Origin: Diplonema japonicum
Taxonomy: Eukaryota; Euglenozoa; Diplonemea; Diplonemida; Diplonemidae
Direction: 5' to 3'
Assembly: GCA_964019335.1 (NCBI GenBank)
Contig: OZ025694.1
Coordinates: forward strand, 434,001-498,000
DNA length: 64,000 bases
Under the pieces are notes generated by a model. It did not search any database and was not told where the DNA came from. It saw only the letters and a list, made by a program, of their open reading frames with translations. Positions within the stretch are counted from its first letter, which is position 1. Each line of letters begins with the position of its first letter. A program made the position numbers and the translations under genes. Positions 42,966 to 53,900 of the stretch are shown here, in pieces.

Positions 42966-43920
42966 GCAGGCCTTTGACCTTTTGATTTTTGACTCAATAC
43001 CCTGTTTGGTTAAATACAAAAATGCACAAAAAATGCATAAAAACACTATTCTAGCCCAGATTTAGCTTGCGTTTCACACCTCTCTTGGCGTCCGGTGGCC
43101 TATCGGTGAGTTTCTGGTATTTGTCTGTGTTTCGGGCTCCGATGATCACAGTGAAGCCCCTTCAGGTGGAGTCGAGTATTCCTCACTTTTCCCCAGATTT
43201 TAGACCCTTCAAATTCTTAAAATAATGCTGAAAAGGGCAATTTATGGGTTCTTTTTTTTTCTAATATCATATATTTATGACAGGTGGGTTTAAGGAAAGA
43301 AGGGAAAAAGCACCAAGCTGGGGAGGAGGACGGCAAGACCTAGATGCAGGTAAAGGATGAGAACAAAGGGGCGTCTCACAAAGACCTCCTTTAACTCATA
43401 TATATGAGGTCTGTCCGGAAAGAAATGACAACAAATGACCCATTTACCGACACCGCTTTGTGCTCAGAATTGCGGTCTAAGTGTGTGCACCATATAGGTC
43501 ACAATGCGCGCCGTTAAATCCCCCCTTTTTTCGGTCCTCTGTTTCCTCCGGGGGCAACCGATTGCAAGGCCTGCCACCCTCATAGCAAAACAAGCATCGC
43601 AATTGAAAAGTCGGCAACAAAACACCATATATGTCATCTTCCTATGGTTGCATGCTGCCCCCCTTTTTTTTTTTTGCTCATAATTAAAAAACAAAAGATT
43701 TTCGAAACTGCAAAAAAAGTATTGACATTTTTTTTTCTGTAAGAGCTCATATATATATTTCTTTTTTTTTCTTCTTCCATTTTCTAAGGTTTTTTTTTTT
43801 TTTTCCAAACAAGATTAAAAAGGGGGGCAACACCGTAGTACGGGTTATAAACTTTCTTCAGGTTTCTACCCGGTGCGTACAAACAAAAAAGAAGCCTTTT
43901 TTTCTTTTTTCTTTTGTATT

Positions 43921-44042
43921 TAACAAGTACCGCTCAGTTTCTTGTAAGAGCAAAAAAAGAGTAGTGGTAGCATGCGGTATGCCCTAGAATTTATACCGTG
44001 TGCAAACACAAAAGCTAAAAACTAACTCTTTTTTTTTTTTTC
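43921..44042 (+). repeat. SINE-like repeat A, diverged copy 5
   Basis: GCAAAAAAAGAGTAGTGGTA is recognisable, then a tail ACTAACTCTTTTTT. The middle has diverged. Confidence 0.55.
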
Positions 44043-44461
44043 TTTTTTTTTTCCCTGTTTTTTTTTCTTCCCTCCCTTTTTTTCTCCTATGTTGGAGTCG
44101 TCTCTGGACAACGGTATAGTTTTGTATGCACCGACAATGGTTCCTTTCTTTTTTTTTTTTTCTCTTTCTTTTTCCCCCCTCCTCCCTCTTCACGTAGCTT
44201 GTCCCCGTAGTCAGCACCCAGTTTGTGGTTTTTATGACTTTCAGAGACCCTTCAGACGTCAGAAGCTATTTAATACTACAGGGAGTCTCAGGGAGTCTCA
44301 GGGTATCTCTACCTGGCAACGTGTGTAGAATGATGAAATGAAGGTCCGCAGGTTACATTACAATACGTTCCCCTTTTTTCGTTTTTCCTCAAGGAAGTTT
44401 AATATTCGCATTGTGGTCAGAATGCATACAACTCCGACAGATTATAGGGGAAAAGAAAGAC

Positions 44462-45678
44462 TATGTTGCTGCTTAGCCTGCTGGCCATGTGTGCCGCGTC
44501 GACCTCCCCTGACCCCGTGAGGGCCGCAGTGATGTCTGTCTTGGTCGCCCGTCTCTGGGACACCGTCATCAGTTCCTGTCTCGGTTCCACCGGCGTCCGG
44601 TTCGCCTGGCTCTAGGGTACCCGTCTCAACAGCACCTGCCTCGACCCCACCGAGCTCTTGGTCACCTGACTCCGGCACACCGTCGTCATCAGTTCCTGTT
44701 TCGGTCCCTCCCAGCTCTTGGTCACCTGTCTCTGGGACACCTTCATCTGCAGTACCTGTTTCGGTCCCTCCCAGCTCTTGGTCACCTGTCTCTGGGACAC
44801 CTTCATCTGCAGTACCTGTTTCGGTCACACCTACATCCGGATCACCCGACTCTAGGGCGCCGATCCCTCCGAACTCTGGAGCACCGTCATTAGCACCAGC
44901 TTCGACCCCTCCGAGCTCTTGGTCACCTGACTCTGGTGCACCGTCATCATCAGTTCCTGGTTCTGGGACACCTTCAACATCAGTTCCAATTTCTGTCCCA
45001 CCTACATCCGGAGCACCTTCATCAGTTCCTGTCTCGATTCCTCCCAGCTCATGGTCACCGAACTCTGGGGCACCTGTTTCGACTCCACCGACTCTTGGAC
45101 ACCTTCAACACCGGTTCCTGTCTCGGTTCCTCCAACATCCGAATCACCGAGCTCTGCGGCACCTTCATCAACACCGAGCTCTTGGTCACCTGACTCTAGG
45201 ACACCAACATCCGGGTCACCTGCTTCGACCCCTCCCAGCTCTTGGTCACCAGACTCTGGAGCACCGATCCCGCCGAGCTCTTGGTCACCTGACTCTGGGA
45301 CACCACCATCCGGGTCACCTGCTTCGACTCCTCCCAGCTCTTGGTCACCTGACTCCGGGGCACCGTCATCTTCAGTTCCTGTCCCTCCCAGCTCTTGGTC
45401 GCCTGTCTCTGGGGCACCGTCATCAGTTCCTGTCTCTGGTGTACCAGTGCCTACCTCTGGTCCTGCCCCCTCGCTGGGTGCCAAGTACTGGTGTGCCTTC
45501 ATCAGTTCCTCTCCCTCCTAGCGAAATTGCTGTTGTGGCTGCGTCTGTGTCAGGGCTGCTATTTGTTGGTGCAGTCGCCTTCACCGTCTACCGCAGGACA
45601 CGAGCCTTGCAGTACTACGCAGCCATCAGCCTGGAGCCAGGGACTCCCTACGATGAGATGGAGCAGGCACTGGAGTGA
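44462..45678 (+). pseudogene. Ser/Pro-rich surface-protein gene with frameshifts
   Basis: The ATG at 44462 gives a signal-peptide-like start (MLLLSLLAMCAAS). About 25 codons later the likely coding frame shifts to one encoding repeats such as PPSSWSPVSGTPSS (from about 44533). It shifts again near 45075-45100 (frame 45051-45521, same PSSWSPDSG repeats) and near 45475-45490. The last frame reads VPSTGVPSSVPLPPSE, a membrane span (VVAASVSGLLFVGAVAFTV) and a short tail YRRTRALQYYAAI...MEQALE, stop at 45676-45678. Three shifts leave no intact protein as assembled. The parts add up to a signal peptide, mucin-like region and single-span surface protein, like a smaller version of the genes at 11.5 and 22.7 kb. 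Sequencing errors in the repeats are the main alternative. Confidence 0.7.
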
Positions 45679-47437
45679 GCAGCACAACTTTCCTGACATC
45701 AACAACAAAGAAAGGCGGAAGTAAAAAGAATTGAAAAGCAGCCGAACCTACGTTCCGAATAACAAAAAAAACAAAAATAAAAACAACCGCAAACACGATA
45801 AGCAGATTTTGATTTTTCCACTTAAAATCGTGGCAAGCCGCAACCTTCCAAATGTTTGCGTGTCTTCCCGAGGGTTCATCATGGTTGTCGTGTTCGCGAG
45901 CTTTTTTTTTATTTTAAATAATCTTAAATCTCTCTTTTTAAAAAACTGAACTTTAGTGAACAAGCTCCCCACCCATGTGAAGCGAAGCAAGTCGTACTAG
46001 TTAACCACTGCAAGGCCAATGTGCTGTGTTCCTTGTATACCTTTGTAATGTCGTATGTAATTTTCCATGAATCTATCGACCATCAAACACCCGCGTTAGG
46101 CTTTCTCCTAGATTACAACATCCTAGTTTGAGGCAGCCTTCCAAGCACCCCTATCTTCTTCTGTTTCTTAAAGTGAATAAAGCCCTTCGTTGCACGCCGC
46201 CGTGTTTGTTGTGTACAGGAAACACGGATCGAAGTGCAAGCGAGTGGGGCAGCGTTTTAGTTGCTTTCTCTTTTATTATTACTTCGCCGGGAGTAATTAT
46301 TCAGGGCAGCAAGACCTTTGGCCGGGTCTAGGTGCGTAACGACACCTCCCCTTAAGCGAGTCATTTCAGGGGGGGTGACGGGTGCTCGGCGGAGAGACAA
46401 GAATAAGGCAGACCTTGGCTGTCACCAGCTGTTCCAAGCAGAGCAACTGTCACCATGCTATCATGTTACTTATGGTACACCAGAAGCCGACTGTGGTAGT
46501 CGTACTGAGCGCCGTTTGTCTTGTGTCACATTAAAAGATCGAGTTTCTTGTTTTCCTCTCTCTTTTGTTCTTCTTTTTTATCCCACACCTTCTTTTTTTT
46601 AGAGCATTGCACGATCCTCTTTCAGTATAGAGGCTGCATGCCTACACAGCTGACCTTACTCATGAATTCAACAACATTCATTTTATGCGGGCCGTTGCTA
46701 ACCACTTCGTTCCTATCATAGTGAATTTTATTTTCGTTGACCCCCCCCCCCCCCCCCACTCACTCTTAAAACACACACCAACCTTCGCAGGCCTTCTTCT
46801 TTTTATTTTCTTCAAAGATGAAGATGAATGGTCGTTGACGGGTGGAACGTCTGGTCTGGAGAGGCAGTTGTGAGGATGATGTTCGAGACACAAGCCAGGC
46901 CAAGGTGATCACGCTGAAGACGTGTAATGAAGCGCACCCACAAGGGTGAGGGGCTTCCAGTGCAGCACATGACGGTGTCAGGACTGGTGGAATGTTGCAG
47001 ACGGCATCACGTTTGCAAAGCATAGACGAAGACATGCACGCAGATGTCAGATCGATGGTGCTGTAGGGGAGGTCATCACTAGGCTAGGGCCCCGAAGAAC
47101 ATTGCCAAACCCTTTACAGGGCAGTGCTGACCGGACAAGGTACGCCATGGGAATCTTGAGGGACCCTTCATTCTTTCCGTTTTAAAACCAAAGACAAAAG
47201 AAAAGAAAAAAGAGGATTCGTCAACGAGTCAACGATCTGACCTTTTTTATATTACAGTATTTTGCTTTTTGTTATGCATCCTGACCCTCCAGTCTGCTTT
47301 TTTAAAACTGTACTTCTCTCGGTCCATCCGGTGAGCTTGCCGTCCCACGCCTCGCCTCTCGGGTCTGACAGCCTTCGGGTGGCGATCCCCATGGATCCGA
47401 ATACCTTCTTCGTGCGCTCCCTTTATCGGGTTTCCAG
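45679..47437. other. Intergenic region within the segmental duplication
   Basis: Shared flank sequence to about 46680. A C-run lies at 46741-46758. At about 46860-47140 is a compositionally balanced stretch with no convincing frame. A tract ending TTTTTTATATTACAG (47257) is a candidate splice acceptor for the HPP gene. No gene is seen. Confidence 0.55.
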
Positions 47438-47556
47438 AAAAAAGAGTTGGTTGATTGTTGTTTGTGATGGGGGTTAACCTGTAGAAGGATAAGCCCAACA
47501 ATGCTACCACTACTCTTTTTAGCACTAACAATTCACTATCAATATATTGTTTTCTA
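47438..47556 (-). repeat. SINE-like repeat A, inverted copy 6
   Basis: AAAAAAGAGTTGGTTGATTG, GGGGTTAACCTGTAGAAGGA and ACCACTACTCTTTTTAGCAC are the reverse complement of copies 2 and 4. It ends 34 bp before the ATG of the second HPP gene, so it makes up most of the near upstream leader. Confidence 0.88.
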
Positions 47557-47590
47557 AAAAAGAAAAAGGAAAATAAAATATGCTCAAAAG

Positions 47591-48244
47591 ATGGCTCAGA
47601 AGGTGAACGAACCAGATATTGAAGAAGGGGATGAGCTAGCGGTTTCATGGGAGTGTCCTTTAGCTTGGGTTGGATGGGCAGAATTCTTCAGAAGATGGGC
47701 CGGCAAGGAGAGGTACTGGAAACAAGGGGTTCCGTGGTGCGACAGGTTGTTGGATGGGCTTTTATCGTTCTTTGGAGCCTTTGTGAGCTTGTGTTTACTG
47801 TGCTGGCTGCACTTCCATTCAGATCCTTTGGAAGGCCAGCTCTTTGTGGCGTCGTTTGGTGCGAGTGCGGTGATGATCTACGCTGCCCCAGAGGCTCCTA
47901 TGTCGCAACCTTGGAATTTCCTTTTCGGGCACTTCATATCAGCCTTTACTGGTTTATGTGTTCGTGCTGCCTTTGACTATAATGAGGACTTGCGGTTTGT
48001 GGCGGCGCCCTTGGCATGCTCACTGACCTTGTTCGTGCAGCACATCTTCCTGTGTGTTCACCCCCCTGGGGGCGCGACAGCTATGCTGGTTAACGTCACC
48101 CCCATCACCACAAGGTGGAACGGCTTTTGGTTTCTAGTTGCTCCTGTCTCCCTTAGCCTCACGGTACTCTTTATCATCGGCCTCATAGTGAACAATTTTG
48201 CACGCCGCAGGCAGTACCCTCACAAGTGGGCCAGCTTTTTGTGA
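47591..48244 (+). CDS. HPP-family integral membrane protein (copy 2)
   Basis: 217 residues, with a shorter polar N-terminus than copy 1. Core: LHFHSDPLEGQLFVASFGAS, AVMIYAAPEAPMSQPWN and HPPGGATA (His157), ending NNFARRRQYPHKWASFL. About four membrane spans. Both copies share W.EFF(R/Q)RWAG-type N-terminal sequence, so they are true paralogues, though protein divergence is considerable. A SINE-like repeat lies directly upstream. The gene lies in a stretch absent from the shorter duplicate at 54.9 kb. Confidence 0.85.
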   Translation: MAQKVNEPDIEEGDELAVSWECPLAWVGWAEFFRRWAGKERYWKQGVPWCDRLLDGLLSFFGAFVSLCLLCWLHFHSDPLEGQLFVASFGASAVMIYAAPEAPMSQPWNFLFGHFISAFTGLCVRAAFDYNEDLRFVAAPLACSLTLFVQHIFLCVHPPGGATAMLVNVTPITTRWNGFWFLVAPVSLSLTVLFIIGLIVNNFARRRQYPHKWASFL

Positions 48245-49454
48245 GCGTCTTTTTTAAATGTTAAATGTCTTCTTTTTTTTTTTTCTTTTGCAAGAACGAG
48301 TCATTTGACGTGTCTAAACAAAAGGGACGTGTTTTTCGGGTACAAACTTCTTCTCCAGGTTTTACCCGGTACCGTACCCTTCAAACAACGGGTTCCTCTT
48401 TTGTAGAGCACGGTTAAGAAATGATAATAGACTTGTTTCTCTTTGTGCCGAGTAAGGATTTACTTCTACCGGCTTTTTTTACCTTTGCTTTCCCCCTTTA
48501 CTACGGGCGAAAAACAAAAAAGAAAAAAAAAAAAAAAAAAACGACAGGTTTTTACCAAGGTGTCTCCAAGCGCAGGAAACGGTCACGTTTCATTGCACTT
48601 GCCAAAAAGAAGTGTGGCTAGGGCGGGAACGGCCGACCAATAAACTTTTATGACGGTTTTGCGGATGATGTCCATGAGCATCCACAAGGCCAGAAACACA
48701 TAGGTATCCACCGTGAAGTCAAAGTAGGGGTGAAGGAGGCAGATTTTGCCGGAACAGACCGAGCGCAGAAACATATACCTTAAAAGAATGGTTTTTCTTT
48801 TTTCTTTTTTTTTTCCCCTTGCTAACTCCCTGAAAAAAAAAGGAAGGAAAAAAAAGAGAAAAAACCTTGCTTTTTTTTTTTTTTTGTGATCTTCCTATTC
48901 GTCAGTTTTTTGATCGAAGCAGTTCTTTGAATCAAAATCTCTTTGTTTTTTTTTCTTTCTTTTTTTTTTTTAACGCACCATATCTCTAAAACCCGTTAAG
49001 AAAGGTCCTAAGTGAAGTAGCTCTATGCGCTATAGAGGACTTCTTGTGAAAGATCTTGAGAAATCCTGCAAAGGTTGGCTTGAGAAGATTTTGACATTTC
49101 ACGGAGGCAGGGGAGGTCCTGTGGTTTCGTTTTTGAATTTTCGAAGAAGATTGTGGTCACTCTTGCAGGAGTAGAGTGACGAACCTCCCAGGGGTTTTAC
49201 AGTAATTCTTTTTTTTTAAAGCCCAAACACCCCCTCCACTGCCCAAATAAAGGGATTATTCGGGCCCCCCTTAGTTTTTTATTTGCCACGTTGCATTGGT
49301 GACTAGCACCCCCGGAACGGAAGGGGGTCAACGGGGTTTAGAGATATGGGGCGTTAATAAATTATTATTCAATTGCATATTTGAGCAGAAATAATAACTA
49401 GAACTTTGCCACGCCTCTTTATTAGGTTTGTATTTTGTCTTTTTTGTTTTAAAA

Positions 49455-49547
49455 CAATATTATTGTCGAGACTAAAAACTAGTTGATGGCAGCGTAATGA
49501 GCTATTTTATTAGGTAAAATCCCGCTCGTGCGCACAAACAAAAGCCG
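49455..49547 (+). repeat. Repeat B, full copy
   Basis: TATTGTCGAGACTAAAAACT, AGTTGATGGCAGCGTAATGA, GCTATTTTATTAGGTAAAAT, then CGCTCGTGCGCACAAACAAA. The tail resembles that of repeat A (GTGCACAAACAA). Confidence 0.82.
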
Positions 49548-49721
49548 AAAAGACCAATACGACAGTTCAAAACTATTATTTTTTGTGGATTGCGTTGCTA
49601 ACCCCCACCCCCCACCCCCATCATTATGAACTCAAATGTCCTTCTCTTTTGTCACATGGTGTGCTACATTCAACGAGACGATTTATCGCCCACCACTCTC
49701 TCCGTTTCTTTTTCAGGCGTC

Positions 49722-49772
49722 CTGCCACATACCGCAGGTACCCTTAAATGTCTCTTTTTTTTTTTTTTTTTT
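49722..49772 (+). repeat. Repeat C, copy 3
   Basis: CCTGCCACATACCGCAGGTA then CCCTTAAATGTCTC and an 18-nt T-run; essentially identical to 40676-40732. Confidence 0.75.
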
Positions 49773-50060
49773 CTTTTCAAGGGGCAGCAAGACCTTTAGG
49801 TAACGACACCTCCCCTTAAGCGAGTCACGTCGGCGAGCAACTGTCACCAAGGCACAAACAGACCAGACCTGTATGGAGCCGTACGCACAGCACTTTTTCA
49901 GATTTTGCTGCGTTCGCCGACAACGTAGGGGAGGCACCGCACAAGTTAGAAGCTCATTCCAATGTGTCGGAGGACTACAAGCACACCCATGCGCCGTTTG
50001 ACTTGTGTCACCTTGACGTTAAAAAATCGAGTTTTTTCGCGCACAACACAAATGCTTTAA

Positions 50061-50140
50061 CAATATTTTTGTCGAGACTAAAAACTAGTTGATGGCAGCG
50101 TAATGAGCTATTTTATTAGGGTAAACTTCCGCTCGTGCGG
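50061..50140 (+). repeat. Repeat B, second full copy
   Basis: GTCGAGACTAAAAACTAGTT, GATGGCAGCGTAATGAGCTA, then a slightly different end (CTTCCGCTCGTGCGGCAAG). About 600 bp from the copy at 49455. Confidence 0.8.
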
Positions 50141-50232
50141 CAAGAATGAAAAGTGCCAAAACTAGTTTTTTTTTTTTTTTTTCCCTCTTCTTTTCAGCGC
50201 AAAAAAACGCAGTTCTGTTTTCTCCCCCCCCC

Positions 50233-50425
50233 CCCCCCCTAGGGCTATGCTGGCATGGAAACGCGTTTCCATGCATTTTTTGAAAAAAAGGGAAACGGAA
50301 ACGGATACGGAAACGTTTCCTTATGTTTCCTTAAGAAGGAAGCCGTTTCCATAAGAATTTTGAAAAGTATGGAAACGGAAACGGAAACGTTTCTACGTTT
50401 CCTGCCAGCATAGCCCTAGGGGGGG
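50233..50425. mobile_element. Small TIR element (MITE-like), copy 2
   Basis: 193 bp with perfect 23-bp inverted ends: seven C then TAGGGCTATGCTGGCA (50240-50255) at the left, and the exact reverse complement at 50403-50425. Inside are many GGAAACG and CGTTTCC units, including the palindrome GGAAACGCGTTTCC. Related to the element at 20728. No coding capacity. Confidence 0.8.
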
Positions 50426-50826
50426 TCATAAGGGGGTCGTTATTTGCCCTTTTTCAGGCTCTTCGTCAAGGGCATTTTGGGCCCTTAAAAAAACTGTAAC
50501 CACCCCAAAAGTGCCCACAAATCACCCAAACCCCCGTTTCCCGATGGTTTCCGGCCCCAGAAGTGCCCAGAATCATGTTCTAATTTTGGGGCCCCCGTTT
50601 GGTACTTTCCCTATGTAATCCTAGGGAACATAAAATAGGGGCCCCAAAATTAGAACATGATTCTGGGCACTTCTGGGGCCGGAAACCATCGGGAAACGGG
50701 GGTTTGGGTGATTTGTGGGCACTTTTGGGGTGGTTACAGTTTTTTTAAGGGCCCAAAATGCCCTTGACGAAGAGCCTGAAAAAGGGCAAAAAGTGGCCCT
50801 TTTTAAGGACCATATGACCCCCCCTA
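50417..50826. mobile_element. Foldback element with 153-bp perfect inverted arms
   Basis: Outer 14-bp inverted ends TAGGGGGGGTCATA (50417-50430) and TATGACCCCCCCTA (50813-50826) enclose two arms, 50443-50595 and 50638-50790. As far as I can read, the arms are exact reverse complements over 153 bp. The loop (50596-50637) holds a smaller palindrome TTCCCTA...TAGGGAA. The left outer end overlaps the right end of the neighbouring MITE-like element by 9 bp. It ends 105 bp before the ATG of the ABCA-like gene, so any transcript across it could form a long hairpin. Confidence 0.85.
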
Positions 50827-50931
50827 CCCCCGTTCTTTTCCACTTTTTTATCGATTACAAAAAGACTACAGGCACCGACAAACGCCCACAAAAGAAAAAA
50901 CAGGTCCCCCCCCCCCTTTTTTTTCGACACA

Positions 50932-53900
50932 ATGAAACCAACGGAAACCACAATCGGTGGAGATAAGAAGCCGGGTTTCTGGGAGAGTGTCAATCTCGCG
51001 ATGACAAAGAACGCGCGGCTCAAGCTGCGTTCGCTGAAGACCCCCGCAGTTGTAATACTGCCTGCCTTGATAGCGGCACTGCTTGCTACTACCTTATCGT
51101 CCCAGAGCTTCGACGACAGCGAGCACCTGGAGGACCATATTGATGTTGATTCATATTTCCGTCCATGGATGTGCACGCGACACAACAAGGCAGAGCCTGC
51201 AGGGTACGCTCGCTGTCCAGATAACCCGCCGGAGTGGCACTGCCTGGGCAACCTCTGCTTGAACAGCTCGCTCTCCGACAACAAGACCCTCAACACCGTC
51301 CTTCGTCCATGGTTCGGGATGACGAGCTCCTCCACTGTCCCGTGCTTCGACGTCGTAGCGTTGTGGAGACACTTTGCGCAGATGATAAAGCTCCCTGGCG
51401 AGAGCAGAGAAGGCGTCAGCCTCCCTAATGCACTTCGGTCAGGAAAGAAAATCAGCGTGCATGGGGATTCTACGTTAGTTGCGAGATTTGATGACTGGTT
51501 CATCAGCAACTCTTACACGTACCAGTTCGTTCGGTCGTTGAAGTTTTCCGCAGAAAAGGAAGCAACGGAGTACGCGACCTCCCGTGCAGGGTTGAGCAAG
51601 ATGTGGGCGGTGGTTGTGCTGAACGGCCCTGCCGATTACACTATCCGGATGAACAGTACGTCTACACCCTCCACTGCTGCTTCCACCGCTTCCGGGAAGG
51701 GGTTTAATGAACAGTTTCGCGCGTACCTCGGTGGGGGGTTTCTGACCATCCAGAGCCTCATCAACCGCAACCTCACAGGGACCGCCGCCTCTGACGAGCC
51801 CCTCCTCGTTCCCATGCCCGTGCAGGGATACCGCACCGACACCTTCTTGGCGGATGTTGGTGGATTCCTGCCGGTGTTGACGCTGGCTTTTGTTTACTCC
51901 TTCACACAGCTTGTGTCAGACATCGTGAGGGAAAAGGAGATGGGCACCCGTGAAGCAATGCGTGTCGTGGGGTTGCCCGCTTCGGTTTTCAATATTTCCT
52001 GGCTCTTCACTGGGATGATTCAGATGGTGCTCGCCAGCTTTCTTGCCGCTGCCGTGGTGGCCGCCTCCTTCCCGATCGAAACGAGCTGTTGCCTCACCCT
52101 CGTTCTGTTCATAAGCTACGGGCTGTCGTTGGCGGCGGCCGGGGTCCTGCTATCGGTGCTGTTTTCTAAGGCGTCGCATGCGGGCCTCGTGAGCCCTGTG
52201 GTGTACCTCATGTGCACGATACCCTCATTCGTCGTGAGTGACCCTTCCATGTTGACGCAGTACAGCCTGTCCTGCTGCAGCACTTACGCCTTCGGGCGGG
52301 CACTGGCGCTGCTCTTTAACACGGCAGAGAATGGCAACACGACGGAGGAGGAAGCGTCGTACTCGGTGATGGCCGCGCTGGCCTGTATTTGGTGCGACAC
52401 GGCTCTGTACCTCCAGCTGGCCGTGTGGTTGGACGAACAAAACCTTGACAACTACGTTCCCTTCGACTTCAGCTGGAACAACGCCCTATGGGACAACATG
52501 ACATGCTCAGAGCACTTGCGCTACTACGCTTCTCTAGAGGGAGTGCACAGCACGGAGCTGGATGACCACGTAGACGGCATCCTGGAGAGGCTAGGGATGG
52601 GGGGTGACAAGGACACTTATTCCGCGGTGCTGACAACTGAAATGAGACACAAGCTGGGTACAGGGGTCTCACAGATGGGAAACTCGAAATTCCTGACGCA
52701 GGATGTTGAACTGCAACCGACGGCAGCCTCCGAACCGGGCCTTGCAAACATAAACCCCACACAGCAAGAGGTGGAAGACACCCATACTGCTGCCTTCCAG
52801 GTACTGCTGCCTGCTATCGTAGTGCTGTACACACTGCTACTGGTGACTCTATCTAATGCAGATCTTCCACCTTTGGAACTCGTTAAGTACGAAAGGAACT
52901 CAATCTTTCCGGTGTCGGCGCACAGCATGTACGCTGGGAAAGGAATAATCCAAGGTGTGGAACCAATGCCAGGTGAGTACAAAAGCGCTGCCGACATGAG
53001 CAAGTACCTGCTTCGCAGGGAAAGCTCCGTTGGTTGCTGGCAGGCACTGTTCGAAGCAGATGATAATACACAAACGGCGTTTTTCAACACAAGCAGTCTG
53101 CACAGCCTGCCCATCATGCTAAATGGGTACGCCTCCATGCGTTACCAGCAGCGATGGCACAACGAAGGCATCCGGGTCATGAGCCACCCTCTCCCATACG
53201 GTGATACGGAACACGGGACGGACATGTTGGCAATGATGGTGGCGGTGTGTGTTGTGCTGCCATTGTGCATTGTACCAGCAAGCTACGCGGCACATGAATT
53301 GAAGGCTGAGTTCTGGCCGTCAGGTTTCTCTAGACACGTGTTGATATCTGCTGCGTCAGCTTTTCTCGTTGTAACGATATTCTTCATGTTCGGACGAGTG
53401 GAGTACACAGGGAGCTTGGAGGCGTACTGTGCTATCGTGTTGTTGTTGTCCTTGTACGGGTTGGCCTCGTTGCTGATGGCGTGCGTTGTGTCTTGTTTCG
53501 GGGGGCAGGACGCGATGCTGCTGGTGAATGTGGTGTCGGGTTTCGTGCTGCCCGTTGCGGTCACAATATTGCGGATGATTGGTTCAACGCCAGAGACAGT
53601 GCTGGTGATGAGGTTTGTATTTCGTGTAGTGCCAGCATTCTGCCTTGGGGATGGTGTCCTCGCGATGGCCCTGCAACTAGCAGCCCCTCTTTCCATGGAA
53701 GTGGTGGGATGGGATGCTGTTGCACTGTGTGTGATGCTCCCCTTGTTTGCTGTTCTCGCCTTTCGCATATCGGAAAATGCTGAGGACGGGCTGGGACGGG
53801 TTCGCAGGGTGGAGGTATTCAGCAGCGACTTCGATCTGTTCGTGGATGCCGACAGCGAGACTGTTTTCAAAGACAAGGAGAAGGTGAAGGTGTACCCGGA

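Larger units (their letters stand above)
42077..44461. other. 2.4-kb intergenic region
   Basis: A/T-rich, with repeat D copy 2 (42832-42965) and partial repeat A (43921-44042). At 43625-43830 is a C/G-run palindrome-like stretch (GTTGCATGCTGCCCCC ... GGGGGGCAAC) that shares CTTCCTATGGTTGCATGCTG with the piggyBac 3' end (40317-40336). No gene is supported. Confidence 0.55.
45553..50030 (+). repeat. Segmental duplication, long copy
   Basis: Pieces of this segment recur in the same order at 53961-55472. 45553-45760 matches 53961-54170, 45830-46205 matches 54215-54567, and 46385-46555 matches about 54570-54700. 46600-46680 matches 54805-54885, 48418-48550 matches 54891-55065, 48840-49130 matches 55130-55390, and 49966-50030 matches 55415-55472. 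Only this copy has 46690-48415, which carries the HPP gene. Confidence 0.82.
48245..50232. other. 2-kb intergenic region
   Basis: Part of the segmental duplication. It holds motif E (48974-48995 and inverted 49335-49356), repeat B twice (49455-49547, 50061-50140), repeat C (49722-49772) and many T-runs. No gene is seen. Confidence 0.6.

Noticed and set aside
43390-43440. GAGGTCTGTCCGGAAAG, like the end of a mariner-type transposon
   Set aside because: I could not find an inverted partner or any transposase fragment nearby.
44442-45502. - strand frames encoding TETGTADEGVPETGDQELGG repeats (44442-44828, 45002-45502)
   Set aside because: Opposite the Ser/Pro-rich gene, whose + strand has a signal peptide, mucin-like repeats and a membrane span ending in a sensible tail. 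The - strand product has none of these.
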